Shown here one piece after another: positions 7,498-15,437 of a stretch of DNA of 43,712 nucleotides. Below the pieces are notes generated by a model. The model saw only the letters and a program-made list of their open reading frames with translations, did no database searches and was not told the DNA's origin. How positions within the stretch are numbered: the stretch's first letter is position 1; each line of letters opens with the position of its first letter. The translations under genes were made by a program, and so were the position numbers. This DNA is from an uncultured Bacteroidales bacterium (lineage in GTDB: Bacteria > Bacteroidota > Bacteroidia > Bacteroidales > Bacteroidaceae): assembly GCA_902788865.1 (NCBI GenBank), contig CADALZ010000022.1:1-43712 (forward strand). Direction: 5' to 3'.

Positions 7498-9003
7498 TCA
7501 GTCGCTGCTGCGCGTAGCTTGACGCGCTAAGTAAGTAAACACATGATCCATATCGGGCTGGCGGAACTGCTGCTTCAGTTCGGCTGGCGTGCCCATGGCC
7601 CTGATTTTGCCATCTACCATGATGGAGATGCGATCACAATACTCTGCCTCATCCATATAGTGGGTGGTGACGAAGACGGTGATGCCACGCTGGGCGGCAT
7701 CATATATCAGCTCCCAGAACTGGCGACGCGTGGCTGGATCTACGCCACCTGTAGGCTCATCAAGAAAGACGATGCCAGGCTCGTGGAAGATGCTGACGCT
7801 GAAAGCCAACTTCTGCTTCCATCCTAAAGGGAGCGAGGACACGAGGTCGTTCTTATGTTCAGAGAAGCGCAGGCGCTCCAGCAGTTCATCTGTCTTGCGG
7901 TCTATCTCTGCCTCGTCCATGCCATAGATGCCAGCAAAGAGGCGGATGTTCTCGCGCACAGTGAGGTCCTCATAGAGGGAGAACTTCTGACTCATGTAGC
8001 CTATGCGCTTCTTGATCTCTTCGTACTGGGTAGAGATATCATACCCCACCACCGTTCCAGAGCCGCTGGTTGGCTGGCTCAGTCCTGTGAGCATGCGCAT
8101 GGCAGTAGTCTTGCCTGCACCATTGGCTCCTAAGAAGCCAAAAATCTCGCCTCGCTTCACACAGAAGGAGATATCATCTACAGCATGGAAAGAGACAAAG
8201 GCCTTGACAAGATGATTCACCTCAATGACGTTGTCTGAGGATTGAGGATTGAGAATTGAGGATTGAGAATTATCTGCTGGGAATTGGGCATCGCCCTTTG
8301 TATTTCTTTCTATTCCTGGAGGATTGAAGACATCTTTGAAACGTTCCAGAATCTCGTCTGGCGCACCAACGCCTTTGAGCTGCCCTTGATCCAAGAACGC
8401 TACACGTTCGCAACGACGCACCTCATCCAGATAGGGTGTAGCAGCTACGATGGTGATGCCAAGTTGCTTCAGTGTGCCCAGCATATCCCAGAACTCCTTG
8501 CGACTCACAGGATCGACGCCTGTGGTAGGCTCGTCGAGGAAGAGCACACTGGGCTTATGCACCAAGGCACAGCTCAGGGCCAACTTCTGCTTCATACCTC
8601 CAGAAAGAGCCCCTGCCCTGCGATTCTTGAATGGTTCTATTTGCTGATAAATCGCCTTGATGGTATCGTAACCAGCCTCCACTGTGGTGCCAAAAAGCGT
8701 GGCAAAAAACTTCAGATTCTCTTCTACGGTGAGGTCTTGATAGAGCGAGAACTTGCCTGGCATGTAGCCCACCCGCCTACGAATCTGCCGCATCTGGCTG
8801 ATGGTGTCGAAGCCATCGACCATGATACTGCCCTCGTCTGGGAGCAGCAGGGTAGCCATCAGGCGGAACAGGGTACTCTTACCTGCACCATCAGGACCTA
8901 TCAGTCCGAAGACCTCTCCCTGCTCTACAGAGAAAGAGACATCCTGCAGGGCCTGCACCTTGCCGTATCGCTTGCTGATATGATTAACCTCAATAGCCGT
9001 CAT
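7498..9003 (-). CDS. Fused double ABC ATPase of drug-type exporter (YbhF-like)
   Basis: A 501-residue protein with two nucleotide-binding domains. Domain 1 (about 1-225): Walker A GPDGAGKST 36-44, signature LSGGM 133-137, Walker B VLFLDEPT 153-160, but the H-loop reads AATPYLDE, so the switch histidine is missing. Domain 2 (about 258-490): Walker A GANGAGKTT 292-300, signature replaced by LPLGW (391-395), Walker B IVFLDEPT 411-418, and a normal H-loop TTHYMDE with His448. One composite ATP site is therefore consensus and the other degenerate. The linker contains residues 245-257 encoded by a heptad array. The start overlaps the stop of the adaptor gene (ATGA). It powers export through the two ABC-2 permeases. 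Confidence 0.92.
   Translation of the reverse strand: MTAIEVNHISKRYGKVQALQDVSFSVEQGEVFGLIGPDGAGKSTLFRLMATLLLPDEGSIMVDGFDTISQMRQIRRRVGYMPGKFSLYQDLTVEENLKFFATLFGTTVEAGYDTIKAIYQQIEPFKNRRAGALSGGMKQKLALSCALVHKPSVLFLDEPTTGVDPVSRKEFWDMLGTLKQLGITIVAATPYLDEVRRCERVAFLDQGQLKGVGAPDEILERFKDVFNPPGIERNTKGDAQFPADNSQSSILNPQSSDNVIEVNHLVKAFVSFHAVDDISFCVKRGEIFGFLGANGAGKTTAMRMLTGLSQPTSGSGTVVGYDISTQYEEIKKRIGYMSQKFSLYEDLTVRENIRLFAGIYGMDEAEIDRKTDELLERLRFSEHKNDLVSSLPLGWKQKLAFSVSIFHEPGIVFLDEPTGGVDPATRRQFWELIYDAAQRGITVFVTTHYMDEAEYCDRISIMVDGKIRAMGTPAELKQQFRQPDMDHVFTYLARQATRSSD
8237..8271. repeat. Heptad array inside the ABC ATPase linker
   Basis: Five 7-bp units GAGGATT, GAGGATT, GAGAATT, GAGGATT, GAGAATT, encoding [12 protein letters not shown] between the two nucleotide-binding domains. 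Confidence 0.87.
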
Positions 9004-9905
9004 AGCTTCAGCTTTCCATACATGCCTATTTTGATGTAGCCATCGTTTTCCACAGCTACCTTGACAGCATACACAAGGTCGGCACGCTCATCGTTGGTAA
9101 GGATGGTCTTAGGCGTGAACTCCGACTGTGATGATATCCAAGTCACCTTGCCTTCGTAGGTCTGGCCCTTGCCATCGCCATAATCCGTCATGACAGTCAC
9201 CGTCTGCCCCACCTTGACCTGTTCCAGCTGTGAGGAGGTGATGTAGGCTCTGAGGTACATATGGCTGATGTCTGCCACCTTGAGCAGCGGCTTACCCACC
9301 ACGGCAAACTCCCCTACCTCTGTATATTTCTCAAGCACTGTGCCCTGGATAGGCGAGGCGATGTAGCACTTACTGAGCTGGTCGAGCACCTGTGCCCGCT
9401 GAATGTCTGTAGCACTCATCTGGCTGTTCAGGCTGCGCGTGCTGTTGCCCAAGTTGGAGAGTTGGGCCTCAAGCTGTTTTCTCAGCACTAGCACCTGACT
9501 GCGCACATCGTCCAGCTGCTTCTGATTGGCTGAACCATCTTTCACCAAGGCCTCGAAACGTCGTTGCTCCATCTCCGCCTTTTCCAACTGCTCACGCAGA
9601 CTGGCCACCTGCTTCTGTACATCAGGACGCTGGTTGGCTATGCTCTCCTTGGTAGCTCCCAGAAGGCGTGCCTGAAGTGCCAACTGCACAGTGTCTATCA
9701 GTCCTACCTGCTGGTAGGCTCCAACTTCCATGCCCTCCTGCACATTGAAGGAGAGCAATCGCCCGTTCTGCTCAGCAGAAACAGTGATCTCCGTAGCCTC
9801 GAATGTGCCAGTAGCATCATAGGCTTTATTAGCGTCACTGCATGACGCTAATAAAGCGATGCAAAAATTCAAAAATGCAATGATGCAAAAATTATTCCCT
9901 TTCAT
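9000..9905 (-). CDS. HlyD-family periplasmic adaptor lipoprotein (YbhG-like)
   Basis: A 301-residue membrane-fusion protein. The signal peptide ends in LLASC, so a lipoprotein is predicted (Cys22). A biotinyl-lipoyl half motif follows (ITVSAEQNGRLLSFNVQEGMEV), then a long alpha hairpin (about 80-170, rich in Gln/Leu/Glu), the second lipoyl half (ASPIQGTVLEKYTEVGEFAVVGKPLLKV) and a beta-barrel end. It links the ABC exporter to the TolC protein encoded just upstream. It overlaps the ATPase start by four bases. A strong palindrome lies over the lipobox codons (9823-9857). Its ATG at 9905 is 395 bp from the end of the tolC-like gene, a gap filled with palindromic elements. Confidence 0.9.
   Translation of the reverse strand: MKGNNFCIIAFLNFCIALLASCSDANKAYDATGTFEATEITVSAEQNGRLLSFNVQEGMEVGAYQQVGLIDTVQLALQARLLGATKESIANQRPDVQKQVASLREQLEKAEMEQRRFEALVKDGSANQKQLDDVRSQVLVLRKQLEAQLSNLGNSTRSLNSQMSATDIQRAQVLDQLSKCYIASPIQGTVLEKYTEVGEFAVVGKPLLKVADISHMYLRAYITSSQLEQVKVGQTVTVMTDYGDGKGQTYEGKVTWISSQSEFTPKTILTNDERADLVYAVKVAVENDGYIKIGMYGKLKL
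9823..9857. repeat. Perfect 15-bp-stem hairpin over lipobox codons
   Basis: GCTTTATTAGCGTCA (9823-9837) is followed by CTGCA and then its exact reverse complement (9843-9857). In the mRNA the hairpin begins about 48 nt after the adaptor start codon and places the lipobox cysteine codon in the loop. Confidence 0.85.
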
Positions 9906-9982
9906 ATTTCTATACTTTATTATTCTATTTTCTAAACTAAATTATGTTTCGCAAGTGCTTTTATTAATCAGTCTCTCCCTTT

Positions 9983-10105
9983 TTAGGAGAGGTTCCCAAA
10001 CCTATCCCTCTCCCTCTGGGAGAGGTCAGGTGAGGGCTTTCACACAGCATTGCACTCACCCTATGCAGGAGGGAACCCTCTCCTAACCTCCCCCACGGGG
10101 GGAGG
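9983..10105. repeat. Nested inverted repeat in tolC-hlyD gap
   Basis: Outer arms TTAGGAGAGGTTCCC (9983-9997) and GGGAACCCTCTCCTAA (10071-10086) are complementary with one bulged base. Within and beside them are a perfect hairpin CCTCTCCC-TCT-GGGAGAGG (10007-10025) and another, CCTCCCCC-ACG-GGGGGAGG (10087-10105). No ORF of interest is present. The remaining 10106-10220 shows only two CTTAACT units near 10202. Confidence 0.7.
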
Positions 10106-10220
10106 GAGTATTACTGTGGGCTACCACACACGGAGTGCACCCCTGCCTGTAGTCTTCAGCTCTTCAGGGCTTTGCGAATCTGCGAAACTTCTATTTACAC
10201 CCCTTAACTCTTAACTCTAA

Positions 10221-10297
10221 AATTCGTGCAAACCAAAGGCAGAGTCAAGCTTGCTTGAGCTATGCTGAGGTGCTGCCGAATTTCACGGCAAAGCCGT
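10221..10297. repeat. Second palindromic element at the tolC-like stop
   Basis: Nested arms: AATTCG (10221-10226) with CGAATT (10276-10281), GGCAG (10239-10243) with CTGCC (10273-10277), and the hairpin TCAAGC-TT-GCTTGA (10245-10258). A separate hairpin ACGGC-AAA-GCCGT (10285-10297) abuts the stop codon of the tolC-like gene on the minus strand. From memory the TCAAGCTTGCTTGA core resembles a dispersed repeat of Bacteroidales genomes; this could not be checked. Confidence 0.55.
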
Positions 10298-10300
10298 AAA

Positions 10301-11545
10301 TTAATTATTATAAAGGTGTTTCAGACGATATATCTCCTGCAAGAGCTGAATCTCATGCAACGCCTGCGTTTGACGTGCCTCACTCACCGCATTGATTTCT
10401 CGCAGCATCTCATTTACCGTCTCTATGCCATTCTCCACCCGAAGCTGTGCCCTATCGCGAATGCCCTCACGAAGTGCCACAATCTCGGCATCTTGCGCCA
10501 GCTGAGTCTTTAAGTCCTGAATCACGCCATCGGAGCTTTCACTCTGCAGCTGTGTATTGAAGAGGAATGTCTCCCTTGTGACTCCTATCTGCCTCCGTTG
10601 CAGCTCCAATTTCTGGAGATCCGTCTTGCGCGTATAGAGCGCTCCCAAATTCCAGCTTAGGGAAACACCTCCCAGCAATAGGCCATTGTTCACGAAATCC
10701 GTCACCTTGCTATGCAACATGCCAGTGGCAAAAGCCCCCACCTTAGGGCGCAGCTGTGCATCGAGCATCTTCTTCTGCGCATCGAGCAGTTGGCTCTGTG
10801 CACTATAGAGATTCAGCTCAGGACGATAGTTGCTCCTATCCAACCCGCTGCCAGAAGTCACAGGTTTCGTCAGTGTGGTCTCCTCGCCCAACTTCTGACC
10901 TATGAACGTGCCAAGCATCAGCAGATAGGTACGCTTCAAGGTGCGTAGGCTCCCTACCCGTTGGTTGGCCTTGATCTGCTCCACACGCACAGCATCCACA
11001 TCACTCTGGTTGGCCAGTCCGCCTCGCATCAGTCCCTCCACTGTCTGAAGGCTCAGCTTCAGGTCATCTTCCAGCAAGAGCGTCTGCTTCAGTTGTTCTT
11101 CGATGGAGAGCACCCCAAAGTAAAGCTGGTCTATGCGCTGGCGTACATCGTACATAGAGACTTCTACCTGCCCCTTCTCCACTTCAGCCTCAGCCTTAGC
11201 CAAGCCCCTGCGGGCAGCTATCGCTCCACCATCGTAGATGCTTTGGTTCACTGTGACGCTGGCAGTGAGCACATGATTCTCCATTCCCCCAGCCATCTGC
11301 TGCAGTTGGGCAGGCATATCCATGATGTCTGTGAAGGCATAAGCACCTGCAGAAACACCTATCTGAGGCAGGTAGCCCTTCGAGGCGTTGGAGAGGTTGA
11401 ACTCACGACTCTGCTCCACCAGTCCGTATTGCTTGATGAGCGGATAGTTAGCCTCCGCCTGTGCATAGCACGCTTCCAACGTCAGCTGTGCCTTGGCCAG
11501 ACAAGCCCAACCCATCAGCACTAAAAGTAATCCTATTCGTTTCAT
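10301..11545 (-). CDS. TolC-family outer membrane efflux protein
   Basis: A 414-residue outer-membrane channel protein with a cleavable signal peptide (LLVLMGWACLAKAQ) and the typical TolC opening LTLEACYAQAEANYPLIKQ. Two long helical regions rich in Gln and Ala alternate with short strands (ITDIMDMP-like and GVSLSWNLG segments), as in OEP repeats. Length is at the short end for the family. It is first in the exporter set and probably completes the trans-envelope conduit with the adaptor downstream. It diverges from an AraC-type regulator. A TATCTTTG -7 box lies 29 bases upstream of the start. Confidence 0.9.
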   Translation of the reverse strand: MKRIGLLLVLMGWACLAKAQLTLEACYAQAEANYPLIKQYGLVEQSREFNLSNASKGYLPQIGVSAGAYAFTDIMDMPAQLQQMAGGMENHVLTASVTVNQSIYDGGAIAARRGLAKAEAEVEKGQVEVSMYDVRQRIDQLYFGVLSIEEQLKQTLLLEDDLKLSLQTVEGLMRGGLANQSDVDAVRVEQIKANQRVGSLRTLKRTYLLMLGTFIGQKLGEETTLTKPVTSGSGLDRSNYRPELNLYSAQSQLLDAQKKMLDAQLRPKVGAFATGMLHSKVTDFVNNGLLLGGVSLSWNLGALYTRKTDLQKLELQRRQIGVTRETFLFNTQLQSESSDGVIQDLKTQLAQDAEIVALREGIRDRAQLRVENGIETVNEMLREINAVSEARQTQALHEIQLLQEIYRLKHLYNN

Positions 11546-11573
11546 ATCGTCAGTCAGTTTTTCTTTCTGAGTG

Positions 11574-11581
11574 CAAAGATA
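11574..11581 (-). promoter_or_regulatory. -7 box TATCTTTG for the exporter operon
   Basis: A perfect TAnnTTTG match on the minus strand. A TTTG lies 16 bases upstream, shorter than the usual spacer. It sits in the 169-bp divergent region shared with the AraC-type regulator, where an operator would be expected; no clear operator repeat was found. Confidence 0.55.
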
Positions 11582-11714
11582 AGCAATCTGATAAATACAA
11601 ATACTATCCTTTACGTTCAGAAAATGCTCTTTTTGGTTGATTATACACCAAATAATTAGCTATTTCCCCAAAAATCCATTATCTTTATGGTCGAATCAGC
11701 AAAAAGACAGGAAT

Positions 11715-12617
11715 ATGACCCAGAAGAGAATAAAACAACTCTCCTTTACCCAACTACGCCAAGTCTTGGCGCAGAGTCAGAATGCCACCAATGACTTTTT
11801 CTATTTGAGCGCTGACATTGGTATGCTACGAGGCACGCCACCCGACTTCATCCCCCTCATGCTCAAACATACCCCTCTCAGATTCAATGAGCCACGCTTT
11901 GCCATGATCCGAAAAGGGTATGTGCACTACTCCATCAACCTGAGAGAAGGAATCGTGGAAGCGGGCAACATCTTCTATCTGGGCAGTGGCAGCATCATCG
12001 AACTGATCGACTTTCCACCCGATGTAGAAATCATAGGCTGTGCCTTTTCAGACTTCTACCTACAACTGGCATTCAACAAGCAACTGCCTGCCCCATTCAA
12101 TGGCAAAGTGAGAGACCTGATCCTCAAAGTGAATCAGGCAGAGGCCGATGTGTTCTATCGCATCTTGGATGCGCTCTGGAAGGTGCTCCATCTACCCTAT
12201 GAACACCAAGAATCCACAGGAGCACTGGTCAAGGCTGTGGTGCATTATTTTGCCGATCTTTCTAAGGCTGTGCAAGGCAATGCCCCTGCCAATGTGAACA
12301 ACGAGCAAGATATCTTCAATCGCTACATCCAGCTGGTGAATGCCCATTGTCGCACAGAGCACCAACTCCCGTTCTATGCAGAGAAGCTCTGTATCAGTCC
12401 GCACTATCTGGGCACTGTGGTCAAGCAAGCCAGCGATGTCACTGCCAAGGAATGGATAGACAGAGCCCTCATCTCCGAAGCTAAAGTGTTGTTGAAACAC
12501 AGCCCTATGCGCGTAAGTCAGATAGCCTACGAGCTGAACTTCCCCAACCCCAGTTTCTTCAACAAATTCTTTAAGCGCATCACTGGCCAGACTCCCGAAA
12601 CTTATAGGGAAAGCTAA
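11715..12617 (+). CDS. AraC-family transcriptional regulator
   Basis: A 300-residue regulator beginning MTQKRIKQL. The N-terminal part (about 1-180) is a sensor domain of the AraC type. The C-terminal 100 residues hold the two helix-turn-helix motifs, with CISPHYLGTVVKQ in the first and IAYELNFPNPSFFNKFFKRITGQTPETYR in the second, the usual family signature. A TATCTTTA sequence at 11680-11687 is the likely -7 box, which excludes the upstream ATG at 11637. It is transcribed away from the exporter genes and is the likely local regulator of them; the inducer is unknown. Confidence 0.9.
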   Translation: MTQKRIKQLSFTQLRQVLAQSQNATNDFFYLSADIGMLRGTPPDFIPLMLKHTPLRFNEPRFAMIRKGYVHYSINLREGIVEAGNIFYLGSGSIIELIDFPPDVEIIGCAFSDFYLQLAFNKQLPAPFNGKVRDLILKVNQAEADVFYRILDALWKVLHLPYEHQESTGALVKAVVHYFADLSKAVQGNAPANVNNEQDIFNRYIQLVNAHCRTEHQLPFYAEKLCISPHYLGTVVKQASDVTAKEWIDRALISEAKVLLKHSPMRVSQIAYELNFPNPSFFNKFFKRITGQTPETYRES

Positions 12618-12655
12618 ATCAAGGGCAGCAACAAAAGATTTTTTACCTAAAAAAG

Positions 12656-12685
12656 TTTGTTTCTTAGTACAATTCACTATCTTTG
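12656..12685 (+). promoter_or_regulatory. Promoter of pyrH
   Basis: TTTG (12656-12659), an 18-base spacer and TATCTTTG (12678-12685) form a near-ideal promoter of this phylum. The start of transcription near 12692 fits the ATG at 12714 and excludes the longer open frame from 12657. Confidence 0.75.
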
Positions 12686-12713
12686 TTTGCAAAATGCAAA
12701 AACTAATTACATT

Positions 12714-13424
12714 ATGGCACTATTTAATCGCATTCTTTTAAAGCTCAGCGGCGAGAGCCTGATGGGCGAGAAACAATATGGCATAGACGAGAAGCGACTG
12801 GGCGAGTATGCTGCTCAGATCAAGGAAATACATGACATGGGCGTGCAGATAGGCATCGTGATAGGCGGTGGCAATATCTTCCGCGGACTGAGTGGCTCTC
12901 AGAAGGGCTTCGACCGTGTGAAGGGCGACCAGATGGGTATGCTGGCCACTGTGATCAATAGCCTCGCCCTGAGTTCTGCCCTCACAGCTGCTGGCGTGAA
13001 AGCCCGCGTGCTGACAGCCATACGCATGGAGCCAATAGGCGAGTTCTACAATAAGTGGCGCGCCATAGAGTGTTTGGAGGCTGGCGAGGTGGTGATCATG
13101 GCAGGTGGCACAGGCAGCCCTTATTTCACCACTGATACGGGCAGCAGCCTGCGTGGCATAGAGATAGAGGCTGATGTGATGCTGAAGGGCACACGCGTGG
13201 ATGGTGTCTATACAGCCGACCCTGAGAAAGATCCTACAGCGACGAAGTTCTCTGAAATCACCTACGATGAGGTGCTGGCACGCAATCTGAAGGTGATGGA
13301 CCTCTCTGCCATCTGCATGTGCAAGGACAACAACCTGCCTATCTTGGTGTTCAACATGGATGTGGTGGGCAACCTGAAGAAAGTGCTCTCTGGCGAAGAC
13401 ATCGGAACGGTGGTACACCCTTGA
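12714..13424 (+). CDS. pyrH: UMP kinase
   Basis: A 236-residue amino-acid-kinase fold enzyme that phosphorylates UMP to UDP with ATP in pyrimidine nucleotide synthesis. Visible marks are the N-terminal RILLKLSGESLMG phosphate loop, VIGGGNIFRG, GDQMGMLATVINSLAL, the AGGTGSPYFTTDT loop and DGVYTADPEKDP. Length is typical of bacterial PyrH. It is followed by frr after 45 bp, as in many bacteria, and has its own strong promoter. Start chosen at MALFNRI because the -7 box lies between this ATG and the upstream one. Confidence 0.97.
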   Translation: MALFNRILLKLSGESLMGEKQYGIDEKRLGEYAAQIKEIHDMGVQIGIVIGGGNIFRGLSGSQKGFDRVKGDQMGMLATVINSLALSSALTAAGVKARVLTAIRMEPIGEFYNKWRAIECLEAGEVVIMAGGTGSPYFTTDTGSSLRGIEIEADVMLKGTRVDGVYTADPEKDPTATKFSEITYDEVLARNLKVMDLSAICMCKDNNLPILVFNMDVVGNLKKVLSGEDIGTVVHP

Positions 13425-13426
13425 TA

Positions 13427-13458
13427 AAATTAAAAGATTAAAATATTAAAACATTAAA
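13427..13458 (+). repeat. Octad array ANATTAAA before frr
   Basis: Four exact 8-bp units AAATTAAA, AGATTAAA, ATATTAAA, ACATTAAA, ending 11 bases before the frr start codon. The same units recur before 20071 and, as reverse complement, before 32040. Confidence 0.8.
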
Positions 13459-13469
13459 ATAATACCTAT

Positions 13470-14030
13470 ATGAAAGACGTAAAGACTATCATTAACGAGG
13501 TTTCAGAGCAGATGGATATGGCCATCATGTATCTGGAAGACACACTGACACACATCCGTGCAGGTAAGGCTGATGTGCGCCTGCTCGACGGTATTCGTGT
13601 GGACAACTACGGAGCTATGGTTCCTATCAACAACTGTGCGGCTGTGACTACGCCTGATGCGCGTACCATCGCCATCAAGCCATGGGACAAGAACATGTTC
13701 CGCGTGATAGAGAAGGCCATCATAGACTCAAGTCTGGGTATCACACCAGAGAACAATGGCGAAATCATCCGTCTGGGCATCCCTCCATTGACAGAGGAGC
13801 GTCGTAAACAACTGAGCAAGCAGTGCAAGAGCGAGGGTGAGAATGCTAAGGTGAGCATCCGCAATGCCCGTCGTGACGGCATCGATGAACTGAAGAAGGC
13901 CGAGAAAGAAGGCCTCTCTGAAGACTTCCGTAAAGACGGTGAGGAAGAGCTGAAGAAGGTACACGATAAGTACATCAAGCAAGTGGAAGAGCTCTTAGCT
14001 AAGAAAGACAAGGAGATCATGACAGTGTAA
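13470..14030 (+). CDS. frr: Ribosome recycling factor
   Basis: A 186-residue protein that, with EF-G, splits the post-termination ribosome. The family marks are clear: an N-terminal three-helix-bundle part (LEDTLTHIRAGKADVRLLDGIRVDNYG), the small beta domain (ARTIAIKPWDKNMFRVIEKAI), NGEIIRLGIPPLTEERRKQL and the lysine/glutamate-rich C-terminal helix (KYIKQVEELLAKKDKEIMTV). The length is normal. It is downstream of pyrH and probably co-transcribed; an AT-rich octad array occupies the short gap. Confidence 0.97.
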   Translation: MKDVKTIINEVSEQMDMAIMYLEDTLTHIRAGKADVRLLDGIRVDNYGAMVPINNCAAVTTPDARTIAIKPWDKNMFRVIEKAIIDSSLGITPENNGEIIRLGIPPLTEERRKQLSKQCKSEGENAKVSIRNARRDGIDELKKAEKEGLSEDFRKDGEEELKKVHDKYIKQVEELLAKKDKEIMTV

Positions 14031-14038
14031 AATTAATT

Positions 14039-14131
14039 GAGGATTGAAGATTGAGAATTGAGGATTATGGCTTCGCCATGATACAATCCGCAGGTCAATT
14101 CTCAATCCTCAATCCTCAATTTTCAATCTCA
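14039..14131. repeat. Inverted pair of heptad arrays between frr and rsgA
   Basis: Four units GAGGATT, GAAGATT, GAGAATT, GAGGATT (14039-14066) face four complementary-type units AATTCTC, AATCCTC, AATCCTC, AATTTTC and a partial fifth (14097-14131). They can pair as a hairpin. In the loop is a perfect mini-hairpin ATGGC-TTC-GCCAT (14067-14079). The right array ends one base before the rsgA start codon. Confidence 0.85.
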
Positions 14132-14132
14132 G

Positions 14133-15071
14133 ATGCGCGGTTTAGTAGTTAAGAACACAGGCAGTTGGTACTTGGTAAAGACTGACGAGGGGGATGCTGT
14201 GGAATGCAAGGTGAAGGGCAATTTCCGCCTGAAAGGCATTCGCAGCACTAATCCTGTGGCAGTGGGTGATTACGTGCAGATCATCCGCAATCAGGAAGGT
14301 ACGGCCTTTATCTCGGAGATAGAAGACAGGAAGAACTACATCATCCGCAAGGCCTCCAACCTCTCGAAGCAGAGCCATATCATAGCAGCCAATCTGGACC
14401 AGTGCATGCTCATGGTCACAGTGAAGCATCCTGAGACCAACACCATTTTCATAGACCGTTTCCTGGCCACAGCAGAGGCCTATCGCGTGCCAGTGATTCT
14501 ATTATTTAATAAGGTGGACCTGCTGGATGCTGAGGAGCATCACTACTTAGAGGCACTAATGCACCTCTACACCACCATTGGCTACCAGTGCTTGGAGCTG
14601 TCTGCCCTTCAGAATGAAGGCATAGAGGCTGTGCGCGAAGCCTTAGCAGGCAAGGTGACACTCTTTTCTGGCAACTCAGGCGTGGGGAAATCAACGCTTA
14701 TCAATGCCCTGCTGCCAGATCTCAACATCAAGGCACGCACTGGCGTCATCTCTGCAGCACACGACAAAGGCATGCACACCACCACCTTCTCAGAGATGTA
14801 CGAGGTGCCTGGCGGGGGCTACATCATAGACACTCCAGGCATCAAGGGTTTTGGCACCTTCGACATGGAGGTGGAGGAGATAGGCCACTACTTCCCAGAG
14901 ATCTTCCACTTCTCTCACCAGTGCAAGTATGGCAACTGCACCCATCGCACAGAGCCAGGCTGCGCTGTACGTGAGGCAGTGGAGCAGCACTACATCAGCC
15001 AGAGCCGCTACACCTCCTACCTCAACATGCTGGAGGACAAGGAGGAGAGCAAGTATAGGCAAGGGTATTGA
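14133..15071 (+). CDS. rsgA: Ribosome small-subunit-dependent GTPase A
   Basis: A 312-residue circularly permuted GTPase that helps late 30S maturation. An OB-fold occupies about 1-80. The G motifs come in permuted order: NKVD 126-129 (G4), then GNSGVGKST 180-188 (G1) and DTPG 233-236 (G3). A C-terminal zinc finger has Cys264, Cys269, His271 and Cys277 ([14 protein letters not shown]). The length and order are typical. It follows frr, separated by inverted heptad arrays that form its whole leader. Confidence 0.96.
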   Translation: MRGLVVKNTGSWYLVKTDEGDAVECKVKGNFRLKGIRSTNPVAVGDYVQIIRNQEGTAFISEIEDRKNYIIRKASNLSKQSHIIAANLDQCMLMVTVKHPETNTIFIDRFLATAEAYRVPVILLFNKVDLLDAEEHHYLEALMHLYTTIGYQCLELSALQNEGIEAVREALAGKVTLFSGNSGVGKSTLINALLPDLNIKARTGVISAAHDKGMHTTTFSEMYEVPGGGYIIDTPGIKGFGTFDMEVEEIGHYFPEIFHFSHQCKYGNCTHRTEPGCAVREAVEQHYISQSRYTSYLNMLEDKEESKYRQGY

Positions 15072-15076
15072 TGCGA

Positions 15077-15332
15077 AGCCCAACTTCGATTTCACCTTTC
15101 ACCCTTCACCATGGCTGAGATTACCGATGAACATCATATAGTAATTACTGTGAAGGGTGATCTACGACCCTTCACCACCCTTCACAACCTTTCACACTGT
15201 CTCCCCTTGTTTTGGTTGGAAACGGTGAAGGGTTGTGAAAGGTGACGACAACCCTTCACAAGAGTTTCGCCATCAATTTCATAACCTTTCTACGCCACCG
15301 TGAAGGGTGAAAGGTAAAATCGGAGTTGGGCT
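15077..15332. repeat. Nested inverted-repeat element, CCCTTCAC word
   Basis: Outer arms 15077-15110 and 15299-15332 are complementary at 31 of 34 positions. Inside are a perfect hairpin GTGAAGGGT/ACCCTTCAC (15150-15158, 15167-15175) and inner arms CCTTCACAACC (15179-15189) with GGTTGTGAAAGG (15231-15242). The whole is built from CCTTTCAC and CCCTTCAC words on one side and their complements on the other. It lies between convergent rsgA and the glucokinase gene. Confidence 0.85.
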
Positions 15333-15437
15333 GTTTTTTGACAAACTAAAGACATCATCTGGTATAGAGTCCCCAATCTCATAAATAAAGTGTTGAGGTG
15401 GCATTGACAAACGCTGGAGAATGGCGTAGTAAAGTTC

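Noticed and set aside
12192-12692. Long minus-strand frame opposite the AraC gene, and similar long antisense frames opposite pyrH, glucokinase and CocE
   Set aside because: No domain, no start context, and they lie wholly opposite well-supported genes.
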